Assembly (NCBI RefSeq): GCF_013386165.1
Contig: NZ_JACAOS010000021.1
Coordinates: 62,768-126,767 of the forward strand
Length of the DNA stretch: 64,000 nucleotides
Direction: 5' to 3'
Source of the DNA: Pseudomonas gingeri
Lineage (GTDB): Bacteria > Pseudomonadota > Gammaproteobacteria > Pseudomonadales > Pseudomonadaceae
Below are positions 41,916 to 50,393 of this stretch, in pieces. The notes beneath the pieces are model-generated. The model was not told where the DNA came from. It did no database searches and was given only the letters and a program-made list of their open reading frames with translations. Positions within the stretch are counted from its first letter, which is position 1. The number at the start of each line of letters is the position of its first letter. The translations under genes were made by a program, and so were the position numbers.

Positions 41916-44900
41916 GTGGCGAATATGCCGAGTTGCATTGCCTGTCGAACTTCAGTTTCCAACGCGGGGCCTCCAGTGCCCAGGAGTTGTTCGAACGCGC
42001 CAAGGAGCAGGGTTATCAAGCCCTGGCGATTACCGATGAGTGCACCCTGGCAGGGATTGTCCGGGCCTGGCAGGCCGCCCAGGAGAGCGGCCTGCCGTTG
42101 ATCATCGGCAGTGAAATGCAGATCGAGAATGGGCCTCGGATCGTCTTGCTGGTGGAAGATCTGCTGGGCTACCAGGCCCTTTGCCGATTGATCACCCAGG
42201 CCCGGCGGCGTGCGGAGAAAGGCCGTTATCAAGTGCTGCGGGCGGACTTCGAAGAGGAATTGTCGGGGCTGCTGGCGTTATGGTTGCCCGGGCAGCCCCC
42301 TGCCGAAGCCGATGGCCGCTGGTTGCGCGAGCGTTTTCCCGAACGCCTGTGGCTGGCGGTGGAACTGCATTGTGGCCAGGACGATGAACGGCGTTTGGCG
42401 CGCTTGCTGGCCCTGGCCGGTGAACTGGCGATTCCCGCCGTGGCCAGCGGCGATGTGCATATGCATGTGCGGGCCCGGCGCGCCCTGCAAGACACCATGA
42501 CCGCCATTCGCCTGCACACCCGGGTGGCCGATGCCGGGCAGCAACTGCATGCCAATGGCGAGCGGCATCTGCGCAGTCTCGAGGCCTTGCGCGGAGTTTA
42601 TCCGCCGGCCTTGCTGGCCGAGACCCAGGTCATTGCCCGACGCTGCACCTTCGATCTCGGCCAGTTGCGCTACCAGTATCCCCGTGAGCTGGTGCCGCAA
42701 GGGCAGACCCCGGCGTCCTGGCTGCGGCATCTGACGGAGGAGGGTATCCATCGACGTTGGCCGGAAGGGATCAGCCCCCGGGCTCGGGACCTGATCGAAA
42801 ACGAGCTGGGGCTGATCGCCGAGCTGAATTACGACAGTTATTTCCTGACCGTGCAGGATATCGTCCGCTTCGCCCGCGAGCAGGGCATTCTCTGCCAGGG
42901 CCGTGGTTCGGCGGCAAATTCGGTGGTCTGTTACGCCCTGGGCGTGACGGAGCTGAACCCGGATCGCACCCATATGCTGTTCGAGCGTTTCCTCTCCCGT
43001 GAGCGCAACGAGCCGCCGGATATCGATGTCGACTTCGAGCACGATCGCCGCGAAGAGGTCTTGCAGTACGTCTTCCAGCGTTATGGCCGGAACCGGGCGG
43101 CGTTGACGGCGGTGGTCAGCACCTATCACGGTGCGGGGGCGGTGCGGGATGTGGCCAAGGCGCTGGGCCTGCCGCCGGATCAGATCAATGCCCTGGCCGA
43201 CGCCTGCGGCCACTGGAGCGATGAGCCGCCGGCGCCGGAACGTCTGCGCGAAAGCGGTTTCGATCCCGACAGCCCGGTGCTGCGTCGGGTACTGGGGCTG
43301 ACCCGGCAACTGATCGGTTTTCCCCGGCACCTGTCCCAGCATCCGGGCGGTTTCGTGATTTCCGAGCAGCCACTGGATACCCTGGTCCCGGTGGAAAACG
43401 CCGCCATGGCCGAGCGCACCATCATCCAGTGGGACAAGGACGACCTGGACAAGGTCGGTTTGCTCAAGGTCGATGTCCTGGCCCTGGGCATGCTCAGCGC
43501 ACTGCGCCGCTGTTTCGACCTGGTCCAGCAGTATCGCGGCGGGCCGCGCTGGACCCTGGCGAGCCTGCCGCCGGACGATGAACCGACCTACGCGATGATC
43601 GGTCGGGCCGACACCATCGGCGTATTCCAGATCGAGTCGCGGGCGCAGATGTCGATGCTGCCACGGCTCAAACCGAAGAACTTCTACGACCTGGTGATCG
43701 AAGTAGCGATTGTCCGGCCGGGGCCGATCCAGGGCGGCATGGTGCATCCGTATCTGCGGCGGCGAAACCAGGAGGAGCCCGAGACCTATCCTTCTCCGGC
43801 ACTTGAGGAGGTCCTGAAACGTACCCTGGGGGTGCCGCTGTTTCAGGAGCAGGTCATGCAGATCGCGGTGGTGGCGGCGGACTACACCCCGGGTGAAGCC
43901 GATCAGTTGCGCCGCTCCATGGCCGCCTGGAAACGCCATGGCGGACTTGAGCCGCACCGCCTGCGGCTGGCCAAGGGGATGGCGAAAAACGGTTATGCGC
44001 CGGAGTTCGCCGCGCAGATCTTCGAGCAGATCAAGGGCTTTGGCAGCTACGGTTTTCCCGAGTCCCATGCCGCCAGCTTTGCCTTGCTGACCTACGCCAG
44101 TTGCTGGCTGAAGTGCCATGAACCGGCGGCCTTTGCCTGTGCGCTGATCAACAGCTGGCCGATGGGTTTCTACAGCCCGGACCAGATACTCCAGGATGCC
44201 CGGCGGCATCAGTTGCAGATCCGTCCGGTGGACGTGCGGGCCAGCGATTGGGATTGCAGCCTGGAACCGACGGATGGCCCGCAGCCGGCGCTGCGTCTGG
44301 GCTTGCGGATGATTCGTGGGTTGCGCGAGGAGGATGCACGGCGGATCGAAGCGGCGCGCAGGGTGGGGGACTTCGAGGATATCGCCGACCTGGGCGAGCG
44401 GGCGCGGTTGGATAGTCGGGCCCAGGAACTGCTGGCCGATGCCGGTGCCTTGCGCGGTTTGGCGGGCGACCGTTATCAGGCCCGCTGGGAAGTGGCTGGG
44501 GTGGAAACGCAGTTGGGTTTATTTGCCGGGTTGTCGAGGTCCGCCGAAACCCCGGTGCTGTTGCCGCGCCCAAGTGTCGGCGAGGACTTGCAGGCGGATT
44601 ACGCCAGTCTCGGCACGACCTTGGGGCCGCATCCGCTGGCGTTGTTGCGCGGTCAACTGAAAGCCCTGCGTTGCCGCAGTTCACGGGAGTTGCTGGAGGT
44701 TGAGCACGGACGGCCGGTGAGCATTGTCGGCCTGGTCACGGGACGCCAGCGACCGGGCACGGCCAGTGGGGTGACCTTTGTCACCCTCGAGGACGAATTC
44801 GGCAACGTCAATGTGGTGGTCTGGCGCGACCTGGCCGAGCGGCAACGGCAAGTGCTGGTGGGCGCGCAGTTGCTGAAAGTCGACGGGCGCCTGGAAACCG

Positions 44901-44992
44901 AGGGCGACGTCCGACATGTGATTGCCGGACGCCTGAGCGACCTGGGTTCACTGCTGACGGACATTACCGTGCGCAGTCGGGATTTTCGCTGA
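41912..44992 (+). CDS. dnaE2: Error-prone DNA polymerase III alpha, DnaE2 (ImuC)
   Basis: Starting at ATG 41912 over the imuB stop gives 1026 residues, the usual DnaE2 length. In order: a PHP domain (ELHCLSNFSFQRGASS, LAITDECTLAG), the polymerase core (LCQGRGSAANSVVCY, PDIDVDFEHDRREEVLQY with the catalytic Asp residues), a beta-clamp/HhH region (GFGSYGFPESHAASFALLTY) and an OB domain (GLVTGRQRPGTASGVTFVTL). It copies damaged DNA with ImuB and is the main mutagenic polymerase of the cassette. Confidence 0.95.
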   Translation: MSGEYAELHCLSNFSFQRGASSAQELFERAKEQGYQALAITDECTLAGIVRAWQAAQESGLPLIIGSEMQIENGPRIVLLVEDLLGYQALCRLITQARRRAEKGRYQVLRADFEEELSGLLALWLPGQPPAEADGRWLRERFPERLWLAVELHCGQDDERRLARLLALAGELAIPAVASGDVHMHVRARRALQDTMTAIRLHTRVADAGQQLHANGERHLRSLEALRGVYPPALLAETQVIARRCTFDLGQLRYQYPRELVPQGQTPASWLRHLTEEGIHRRWPEGISPRARDLIENELGLIAELNYDSYFLTVQDIVRFAREQGILCQGRGSAANSVVCYALGVTELNPDRTHMLFERFLSRERNEPPDIDVDFEHDRREEVLQYVFQRYGRNRAALTAVVSTYHGAGAVRDVAKALGLPPDQINALADACGHWSDEPPAPERLRESGFDPDSPVLRRVLGLTRQLIGFPRHLSQHPGGFVISEQPLDTLVPVENAAMAERTIIQWDKDDLDKVGLLKVDVLALGMLSALRRCFDLVQQYRGGPRWTLASLPPDDEPTYAMIGRADTIGVFQIESRAQMSMLPRLKPKNFYDLVIEVAIVRPGPIQGGMVHPYLRRRNQEEPETYPSPALEEVLKRTLGVPLFQEQVMQIAVVAADYTPGEADQLRRSMAAWKRHGGLEPHRLRLAKGMAKNGYAPEFAAQIFEQIKGFGSYGFPESHAASFALLTYASCWLKCHEPAAFACALINSWPMGFYSPDQILQDARRHQLQIRPVDVRASDWDCSLEPTDGPQPALRLGLRMIRGLREEDARRIEAARRVGDFEDIADLGERARLDSRAQELLADAGALRGLAGDRYQARWEVAGVETQLGLFAGLSRSAETPVLLPRPSVGEDLQADYASLGTTLGPHPLALLRGQLKALRCRSSRELLEVEHGRPVSIVGLVTGRQRPGTASGVTFVTLEDEFGNVNVVVWRDLAERQRQVLVGAQLLKVDGRLETEGDVRHVIAGRLSDLGSLLTDITVRSRDFR

Positions 44993-45008
44993 AACCCGGC
45001 GCTCGGCG

Positions 45009-45233
45009 TCAATCCTTCGGTTTCACCGTCGCCACATCGGAGGCCTTGACCCGAACCTCTTTGCCGGAAATATCCTTGAACTCATAAAAACCGTCGGCGG
45101 AGTGGGTTTCGGGTGTGTCCCGGGTCAAGTACTGGGTGCCGTTCTGCAAGGTCACCACGGTGGGCGTGGAACAGCCCGCCAGGGTCAGAATTGCTGCTGC
45201 CAGTAACGGCAGGCTGAGGTTTTTCAGATACAT
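45009..45233 (-). CDS. YgdI/YgdR-family lipoprotein
   Basis: This 74-residue lipoprotein has a lipobox (LTLAGCS) after a short hydrophobic segment. The mature part is TVVTLQNGTQYLTRDTPETH, then FYEFKDISGKEVRVKASDVA, a small SH3-like beta domain typical of YgdI/YgdR. AGAGGA precedes the ATG. The role of the family is unknown. The gene is convergent with dnaE2. Confidence 0.88.
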   Translation of the reverse strand: MYLKNLSLPLLAAAILTLAGCSTPTVVTLQNGTQYLTRDTPETHSADGFYEFKDISGKEVRVKASDVATVKPKD

Positions 45234-45386
45234 GATGTCCTCTCTGTTTCAGTGATTGACGGCGGATGAAAAATCTCAGGCCCGACGCTACAGGCACGGC
45301 CACTGGCTGTGCCTATAATCAGCGCCCGGACGGGTGGATGGTCCTGACCCGTTGCCGCATTCCCTAACGCTGGCTGGAAGCTTTCC

Positions 45387-46088
45387 ATGACTGATCTTTC
45401 CGAGTTCACCATCACGCATAAATGGCCTGCACAACATCCAGACCGTCTCCAGCTCTATTCGTTGCCTACGCCCAACGGCGTCAAGGTCTCGATCCTGCTC
45501 GAAGAGCTGGGCCTGCCGTATGAAGCACACCTGGTCAGTTTCTCCACCAATGACCAGCTGACGCCGGAATTCATGGCGTTGAACCCCAACAACAAGATCC
45601 CGGCGATCATTGACCCCAACGGTCCCGACGGCCAGCCGCTGCCGTTGTTCGAGTCCGGGGCGATCCTGATCTACCTGGCCGAGAAAACCGGCCGTTTCAT
45701 GTCCAAGGACCCGGCCCGGCGTTATGAAACCCTCCAGTGGGTGATGTTCCAGATGGGCGGTATCGGGCCGATGTTCGGCCAGCTCGGTTTCTTCAACAAG
45801 TTCGCCGGCAAGGACTACGAGGACAAGCGCCCGCGCGACCGTTACGTCGCCGAGAGCAAGCGCCTGCTGGGTGTGCTGGACCAGCGCCTGGAAAGCCGCC
45901 GCTGGATCATGGGTGACGACTACGGCATTGCCGACATCGCGACCTTCCCGTGGGTCCGCAACCTGATCGGTTTCTATGAAGCCGGCGATCTGGTGGGCAT
46001 CCAGGATTTCCCCCATGTGCTTCGCGCACTGGAACAGTTCGTCGCCCGCCCGGCAGTGATCAAGGGCCTGACGATTCCATCGGCATAA
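45387..46088 (+). CDS. Glutathione S-transferase family protein, YfcG/YghU-like
   Basis: The 233 residues form a thioredoxin-like N-terminal domain (LQLYSLPTPNGVKVSILLEE; NPNNKIPAIIDP; LFESGAILIYLAEK) and an all-alpha C-terminal domain (RRWIMGDDYGIADIATFPWV). The Asn after TP in PTPNG matches the YfcG group, which acts as a glutathione-dependent disulfide oxidoreductase without a catalytic Cys. It stands alone, ahead of a convergent TetR gene. Confidence 0.9.
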   Translation: MTDLSEFTITHKWPAQHPDRLQLYSLPTPNGVKVSILLEELGLPYEAHLVSFSTNDQLTPEFMALNPNNKIPAIIDPNGPDGQPLPLFESGAILIYLAEKTGRFMSKDPARRYETLQWVMFQMGGIGPMFGQLGFFNKFAGKDYEDKRPRDRYVAESKRLLGVLDQRLESRRWIMGDDYGIADIATFPWVRNLIGFYEAGDLVGIQDFPHVLRALEQFVARPAVIKGLTIPSA

Positions 46089-46100
46089 GGCGATCGCCCA

Positions 46101-46117
46101 GCCCTGTCACCCAGGGC
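46101..46117. terminator. Weak hairpin after the GST gene
   Basis: GCCCTG-TCACC-CAGGGC forms a 6-bp GC stem 13 bp after the GST stop, between convergent genes. No T-run follows, so it is at best a weak terminator. Confidence 0.3.
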
Positions 46118-46187
46118 GGGCAAACGCGTGACCGGAGGCGGGAAGGGCCTGTTGACCCAGGTGCGGGTTTGCCGGCTCCGGCAATAC

Positions 46188-46802
46188 CTACAGCGCGTCC
46201 AGGTGCTGGCCGAGCATGTTCTTGAAAGCCTGGACCACGCCCTCGGCGATCTCGGGGGACTCACCGGCCTTGAGCGATACGCTGATTTTCATCAGCTCCA
46301 GCAGCATCACCGCCGTCAGTGCATGGCGCTCCGTCGGCAGGGGCGGTTGTGCCAGGGCCAACAACCCGGCCAGCAGTGCGAGCAAGCCTGAGCGCGTCAC
46401 GGCCTTGGCTGCCTTGTCGATATCCCGGCGCTCCGCCAGGGCGACGAATGCCGGGTTTTCTTCCAGAAACAGCGACAACTCTTCCAGTATCCGTTCGGCG
46501 GTCTGCCGTGGGCTCAGCTCGGGCGCCTGCTGCGCGAGGCTTTCCAGCCGGCCTCGGAGCGCATCCAACTGAGCGTTGTGCAGGGCCTGCGCCAACAGCG
46601 CCTTGGTGGGGAAGTATTGGTACAGCGAACCAATCGATGCCTGGGCCAGGGCCGCCACTTCGGTCATGGTGGCCGCGTCATAGCCGCGTTCGGCGAAGAC
46701 CTGGGCCGCCGCTATCATCAGGTCGGCCACACGCTGCTTGCCGCGTTCCAGGCGTGGCGTGTGGATGCTGACATTTTTTTTACTTGAAGTTTGTGAGGGC
46801 AT
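46188..46802 (-). CDS. TetR/AcrR-family regulator
   Basis: ATG 46802 is preferred over 46808 because AAGGA lies 7 bases before it, giving 204 residues. The helix-turn-helix is VAALAQASIGSLYQYFPTKALL. It diverges from the YecD-like hydrolase, with a TGAGG-N4-CCTCA palindrome directly upstream of its start. The likely job is to repress itself and the hydrolase. The inducer is unknown. Confidence 0.88.
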   Translation of the reverse strand: MPSQTSSKKNVSIHTPRLERGKQRVADLMIAAAQVFAERGYDAATMTEVAALAQASIGSLYQYFPTKALLAQALHNAQLDALRGRLESLAQQAPELSPRQTAERILEELSLFLEENPAFVALAERRDIDKAAKAVTRSGLLALLAGLLALAQPPLPTERHALTAVMLLELMKISVSLKAGESPEIAEGVVQAFKNMLGQHLDAL

Positions 46803-46818
46803 CCTCATATCCTTGTTG

Positions 46819-46832
46819 TGAGGCTATCCTCA
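46819..46832. promoter_or_regulatory. Putative operator TGAGGCTATCCTCA
   Basis: A perfect 5-4-5 palindrome lies in the 103-bp gap between the divergent TetR and hydrolase genes, 16 bp before the TetR start. A further half-site CCTCA lies at 46803-46807. The dimensions match the other TetR operators in this window (5-4-5), but the half-site differs. Confidence 0.6.
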
Positions 46833-46905
46833 TATTCTAACCGCAGCTTTGACGTTCGTGCTTGCCGGGTTGCGCAAGCCGATGCCCGTCGATCAGGAGA
46901 TCATC

Positions 46906-47493
46906 ATGTCGCTTACGCTCGATCCTCGTACCTGTGCCCTTGTGATCATCGATCTGCAGCAGGGGATCATGGCCATGCCGGTGGCGCCCCATGCCTCGCA
47001 AGCGGTCGCCGAGCGGGCGGCGCGGCTCGGTGCGCACCTGGCCCAGGCGGGCGGTTTGGTGGTGGCTGTGCGTGTGGGTTTTGCCAGTGATTACGCCGAC
47101 AAGCTCAACCAGCCGGTGGATATGCCGATGGCCGTGCCAGCGGGTGGCCTGCCGGAAGACTGGGCGCTGCTGACCCCCGCGATTGCCGCCCTGAACGCCC
47201 CGGTGCAGATCACCAAGCACAGTTGGAGCGCCTTCTACGGCACTGAACTGGACCTGCAATTGCGTCGTCGCGGGATTACCACGGTGATTGTCTGCGGGAT
47301 CGCCAGCAATTCCGGCGTCGAGTCCACCGCCCGGGATGCCTGGCACCACAACTACGCCGTGGTGATTGCCGAGGATGCCTGTTCCGGCCTGGGTGAAGAG
47401 ACCCACCGGTTCTCCATGGAAAAGGTCATGCCGCGCATTGCCCGGGTTCGTTCGACCCAGGCACTGATCGAAGCGCTGCCCATCAGTTGCTGA
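46906..47493 (+). CDS. Isochorismatase-family hydrolase, YecD-like
   Basis: Start ATG 46906 has CAGGAG upstream and gives 195 residues. Asp (LVIIDLQQG) and Lys (QITKHSWSAF) of the family triad are present, but the nucleophile position reads GIASNSGVESTARDA: Gly replaces Cys, as in YecD and the true isochorismatases. The C-terminal part (VVIAEDACSGLGEETHRFSM, PRIARVRST) is also YecD-like. It therefore cannot act as a thiol amidase such as nicotinamidase. Its stop codon directly abuts the sirtuin stop. Confidence 0.88.
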   Translation: MSLTLDPRTCALVIIDLQQGIMAMPVAPHASQAVAERAARLGAHLAQAGGLVVAVRVGFASDYADKLNQPVDMPMAVPAGGLPEDWALLTPAIAALNAPVQITKHSWSAFYGTELDLQLRRRGITTVIVCGIASNSGVESTARDAWHHNYAVVIAEDACSGLGEETHRFSMEKVMPRIARVRSTQALIEALPISC

Positions 47494-48333
47494 TCAGCCC
47501 AGGCGCTCGACCAGCAGCGGCAGCAACTGTTCGCACGAGGCTTCGAACTTGAAGTCCAGCAACTCATCGGCGCGGGTCTTGCCCAGGTTGATGGCGATCA
47601 GTGGCAGGCCGCGCTCGGCCATCAGCTTGCACAGGCGAAAGGCCGAATAGGCCATCAACGAGGAGCCGATCACCAGCAGCCCCGCCGCCTGCTCGGCGCT
47701 GGCCAAGGCCTTGGCGGCGGTGAGCGGGGCAACGTTTTCGCCGAAGAACACCACGTCGGGCTTCAAGCGCTCGCCATCGCACTGCGGGCAGCGGGGCACC
47801 TGGAAGCGCGACTCGAAGGCGGCGTCCAGCAGGGTGTCGCCGTCGGGCGCCTGGACCGCTTCGACCCCTGTGAGATAAGGGTTCTGCGCCTCCAGCATGA
47901 GCTGGACGGCATCACGCTCCAGGCGGGCCGCGCAATCCAGGCAGAGGACCTTGTGCAGGCTGCCATGCAACTCGATCACATCATGGCTGCCGGCCTGGTC
48001 ATGCAGGGTGTCGACGTTCTGGGTGATCAGGCCGCTGAGGTGCTGTTGCGCCTGCAGGCTGGCCAGGGCGCGGTGAGCCGCGTTGGGCCGGGCCATGCGC
48101 ACCCGTGGCCAGCCGAGCATGGCCCGGGCCCAATAGCGGCGGCGGGCCTGGGGCGAGCCGAGGAACTCCTGGATCATCATCGGCGGCTTGCCCCGGCGTA
48201 CGCCGTCGCTGTCGCGGTAGTCCGGGATGCCGGAGGAGGTGCTGATACCGGCGCCGGTAAGCACCAGAAAGGGCTGTTCGGCCATCAGTGGCAAGAGCGT
48301 TTCCAGGGCCGCGCTGACCTGCGGGTCGGGCAT
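47494..48333 (-). CDS. Sirtuin-type NAD-dependent protein deacetylase
   Basis: I take ATG 48333 (CGGAG 8 bases upstream), giving 279 residues. The NAD-binding motifs are GAGISTSSGIPDYR and TQNVDTLHDQAG, the catalytic His is in IELHGSLHK, and a zinc module is formed by CLDC and CPQC. It would remove acyl groups from lysines and release nicotinamide, the substrate of PncA encoded earlier in the window. The long insert between the Cys pairs and the size place it in a bacterial class II-like group. Confidence 0.88.
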   Translation of the reverse strand: MPDPQVSAALETLLPLMAEQPFLVLTGAGISTSSGIPDYRDSDGVRRGKPPMMIQEFLGSPQARRRYWARAMLGWPRVRMARPNAAHRALASLQAQQHLSGLITQNVDTLHDQAGSHDVIELHGSLHKVLCLDCAARLERDAVQLMLEAQNPYLTGVEAVQAPDGDTLLDAAFESRFQVPRCPQCDGERLKPDVVFFGENVAPLTAAKALASAEQAAGLLVIGSSLMAYSAFRLCKLMAERGLPLIAINLGKTRADELLDFKFEASCEQLLPLLVERLG

Positions 48334-48429
48334 GGGATATCTCCGGTTATCGAGCGGCGGGCACGGCGCTGATGGGGCCGGGCCGTGCGTGTCGTCGTGA
48401 GCGAAGCTCAAGGATAGCCGCAGGCGTGC

Positions 48430-48774
48430 TCAATCGTCCCGCGTCAGCACTTCCAGCAGTTCGATTTCAAAGGTCAGGTCGGCGCCCGGGGCCACCCGCG
48501 AGCCCATCCCGCGCTCGCCATAAGCCAGGTGCGCCGGTACGAACAGTTGGCGTTTGCCGCCGACCTTCATGCCCATCAGGCCGATATCCCAGCCCTTGAT
48601 GACACGACCGCTGCCAATCACGCACTGGAACGGCTTGCCACGGCTGTAGGACGAGTCGAACTCGCTGCCATCCTCGAGCAAACCACGGTATTGCGTGGTG
48701 ATCAGTGCGCCCTTGACCACGACCTTGCCGTCGCCTTCCAGCAGGTCTGTCACCTGCAATTCAGTGTTGCTCAT
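48430..48774 (-). CDS. FKBP-type peptidyl-prolyl cis-trans isomerase
   Basis: This 114-residue single-domain FKBP has the core LLEDGSEFDSSYSRGKPFQC, then VIKGWDIGLMGMKVGGKRQLFVPAHLAYGERG. There is no signal peptide, so it is cytoplasmic. It overlaps the Rrf2-family gene by 4 bp (ATGA) and lies downstream of it, so both are cotranscribed. Confidence 0.92.
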   Translation of the reverse strand: MSNTELQVTDLLEGDGKVVVKGALITTQYRGLLEDGSEFDSSYSRGKPFQCVIGSGRVIKGWDIGLMGMKVGGKRQLFVPAHLAYGERGMGSRVAPGADLTFEIELLEVLTRDD

Positions 48775-49256
48775 GACTTCTCCAGGGTGGGTAACCCATG
48801 CAGGATTTCCAAATCAGGGTTTTCCAGGCGCTTCTGCGCCAGGCGCTGGTCGAAATCACTCGCCAGCTCGGCCAGGGTCACTTGCCCCAGGCGCGTGATC
48901 AGCAGGGCTTCGGCTTCCTGCAGGACATCGGTGAGCCGGGCGTTGACCGCCTGTTCCACCAGACACTGCGGTTCTTCCCGCGACAGGCCCATGGCAAACA
49001 CTTCGGGGGCGCCGAGGGCCCGATGGATATCCAGCAAGGTGATTTCGCTCAGGGGCCGGGCCAGGGTCCAGCCGCCGCCGTGGCCTTTTTCCGAGTGCAC
49101 ATAACCGTGATCCCGCAGCCCGGCCATGGTCCGCCGCACCACCACCGGGTTGGTGCGCAGCATCTGCGCGATGGTCTCGGAAGTGGTGCGCTGGTCGTGC
49201 TGATCCATGTGGATCAACACGTGCAGCATGCGGGAAAGGCGGCTGTCGTTGCGCAT
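48771..49256 (-). CDS. Rrf2-family transcriptional regulator
   Basis: The likely start is ATG 49256 (MRNDSRLSRMLHVLIHMDQ), giving 161 residues; the ribosome site is poor, so the exact start is uncertain. The winged helix has TTSETIAQMLRTNPVVVRRT and the wing KGHGGGWTLARPLSEITLLD. The only Cys is in the EPQCLVEQAV region rather than a CX8CX5C cluster, so an Fe-S ligand set as in IscR/NsrR is absent. It diverges from a thioredoxin-reductase-like gene, its probable target. Confidence 0.85.
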   Translation of the reverse strand: MRNDSRLSRMLHVLIHMDQHDQRTTSETIAQMLRTNPVVVRRTMAGLRDHGYVHSEKGHGGGWTLARPLSEITLLDIHRALGAPEVFAMGLSREEPQCLVEQAVNARLTDVLQEAEALLITRLGQVTLAELASDFDQRLAQKRLENPDLEILHGLPTLEKS

Positions 49257-49352
49257 GGGGCGGTTTCGCAGGTGAAAAACAGAGCGCAGATATAGCAAAG
49301 TCGACCGTCCGTAACAAGATGAGTTACAGGAGTTGACGGAAGTCTATTACGT

Positions 49353-49365
49353 AACTTATAAAGTT
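49353..49365. promoter_or_regulatory. Putative Rrf2 operator AACTTATAAAGTT
   Basis: A perfect 5-3-5 palindrome, with CGTAA steps on both sides (CGTAACTT and CGTAAGTT), lies 32 bp before the ATG of the oxidoreductase and in the divergent gap with the Rrf2 gene. Confidence 0.5.
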
Positions 49366-49396
49366 TCGTAAGTTCGATCCACGAGGAGTTCTGCTC

Positions 49397-50332
49397 ATGT
49401 CGCATTTTGTAGTGGTGGTGGGGGCCAGTTTTGCCGGGTTGTCGGCGGCCATGCAGTTGGCGCGGGCCCGGCAGCGGGTGTTGTTGATCGATTCCGGTCG
49501 GCCGCGTAATCGGTTTGCGGCGACTGTCCACGGTTTTCTCGGCCAGGACGGGCAGTCACCCCAGGTGATCCGGGACGAGGCGTTGCGTCAGCTACTGGAT
49601 TATCCGACCGTCGAATTCGTGCAAGGGGAGGTGGTGTCGGCGCGCCCGGTCGACGCCGGGTTTGCCGTGCTGCTGGCTGATGGCCGGGAAGAGCGGGCGG
49701 TCCGATTGATCCTGGCCACCGGCTTGCGTGATGAGTTGCCGGCGATTCCCGGTTTGCCGGAGCGCTGGGGCCGCACGGTGCTGCATTGCCCGTACTGTCA
49801 TGGTTATGAAGTCCGCGACCGTTCCCTGGGCGTGCTGGCCACCATGCCGCTTTCCGCACATCAGGCTGGGATGATCCCCGATTGGGGCCCGACGGTGTAT
49901 TTCACCCAGGGGCTCCATGAACCCGACGCCGAGCAATTGGCCCATCTGCAAGCACGAGGCGTGCGGATCGAGCGGACCCCGGTGGTCGAGCTGCTGGGGC
50001 AGGCACCGGCGCTTGAGGCGGTGCGTTTGAGCGACGGTCGGGTGATCGAGGTCCAGGCGCTGTTCACCGGGCCGAAAACCCAGATGGCCAGCCCACTGGC
50101 GGAGCAATTGGGTTGTCTGTTCGACGAAGGCCCCCAGGGCGCTTATATCCGGGTCGACGAGCGCAAGGAGACGAGCGTGCCGGGGGTGTTTGCCGCCGGC
50201 GATGCCGCCAGCCCGATGCACAATGCGACATTCGCGGCCGCCGCCGGGGTCATGGCAGGTTTTGCTGTTCACCAGTCGTTGATCGCCGAAACCTCGGCCC
50301 ACCAAAAAAACATGGGCACACGTTCAGCGTGA
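49397..50332 (+). CDS. Thioredoxin-reductase-like FAD/NAD(P) oxidoreductase
   Basis: The 311 residues have an FAD-binding start (VVVVGASFAGLSAAMQLARA), a CPYC motif in HCPYCHGYEVRD where TrxB has its redox disulfide, and the second FAD motif GVFAAGDAASPMHNATFAAA. The NADP-binding GxGxxA is replaced by SLGVLATMPLSAHQ, which may weaken nucleotide binding. Start ATG 49397 has GAGGAG upstream. It probably reduces a small redox partner or detoxifies a reactive compound under Rrf2 control. Confidence 0.85.
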   Translation: MSHFVVVVGASFAGLSAAMQLARARQRVLLIDSGRPRNRFAATVHGFLGQDGQSPQVIRDEALRQLLDYPTVEFVQGEVVSARPVDAGFAVLLADGREERAVRLILATGLRDELPAIPGLPERWGRTVLHCPYCHGYEVRDRSLGVLATMPLSAHQAGMIPDWGPTVYFTQGLHEPDAEQLAHLQARGVRIERTPVVELLGQAPALEAVRLSDGRVIEVQALFTGPKTQMASPLAEQLGCLFDEGPQGAYIRVDERKETSVPGVFAAGDAASPMHNATFAAAAGVMAGFAVHQSLIAETSAHQKNMGTRSA

Positions 50333-50393
50333 ATTAAGATAGCCACTGGCCATTTATTAGTTCCATGCCCATGTTCAACGTACCTGCTGTTCA

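Noticed and set aside
46906..47493. Second nicotinamidase
   Set aside because: The catalytic Cys is Gly and the C-terminal region is YecD-like.
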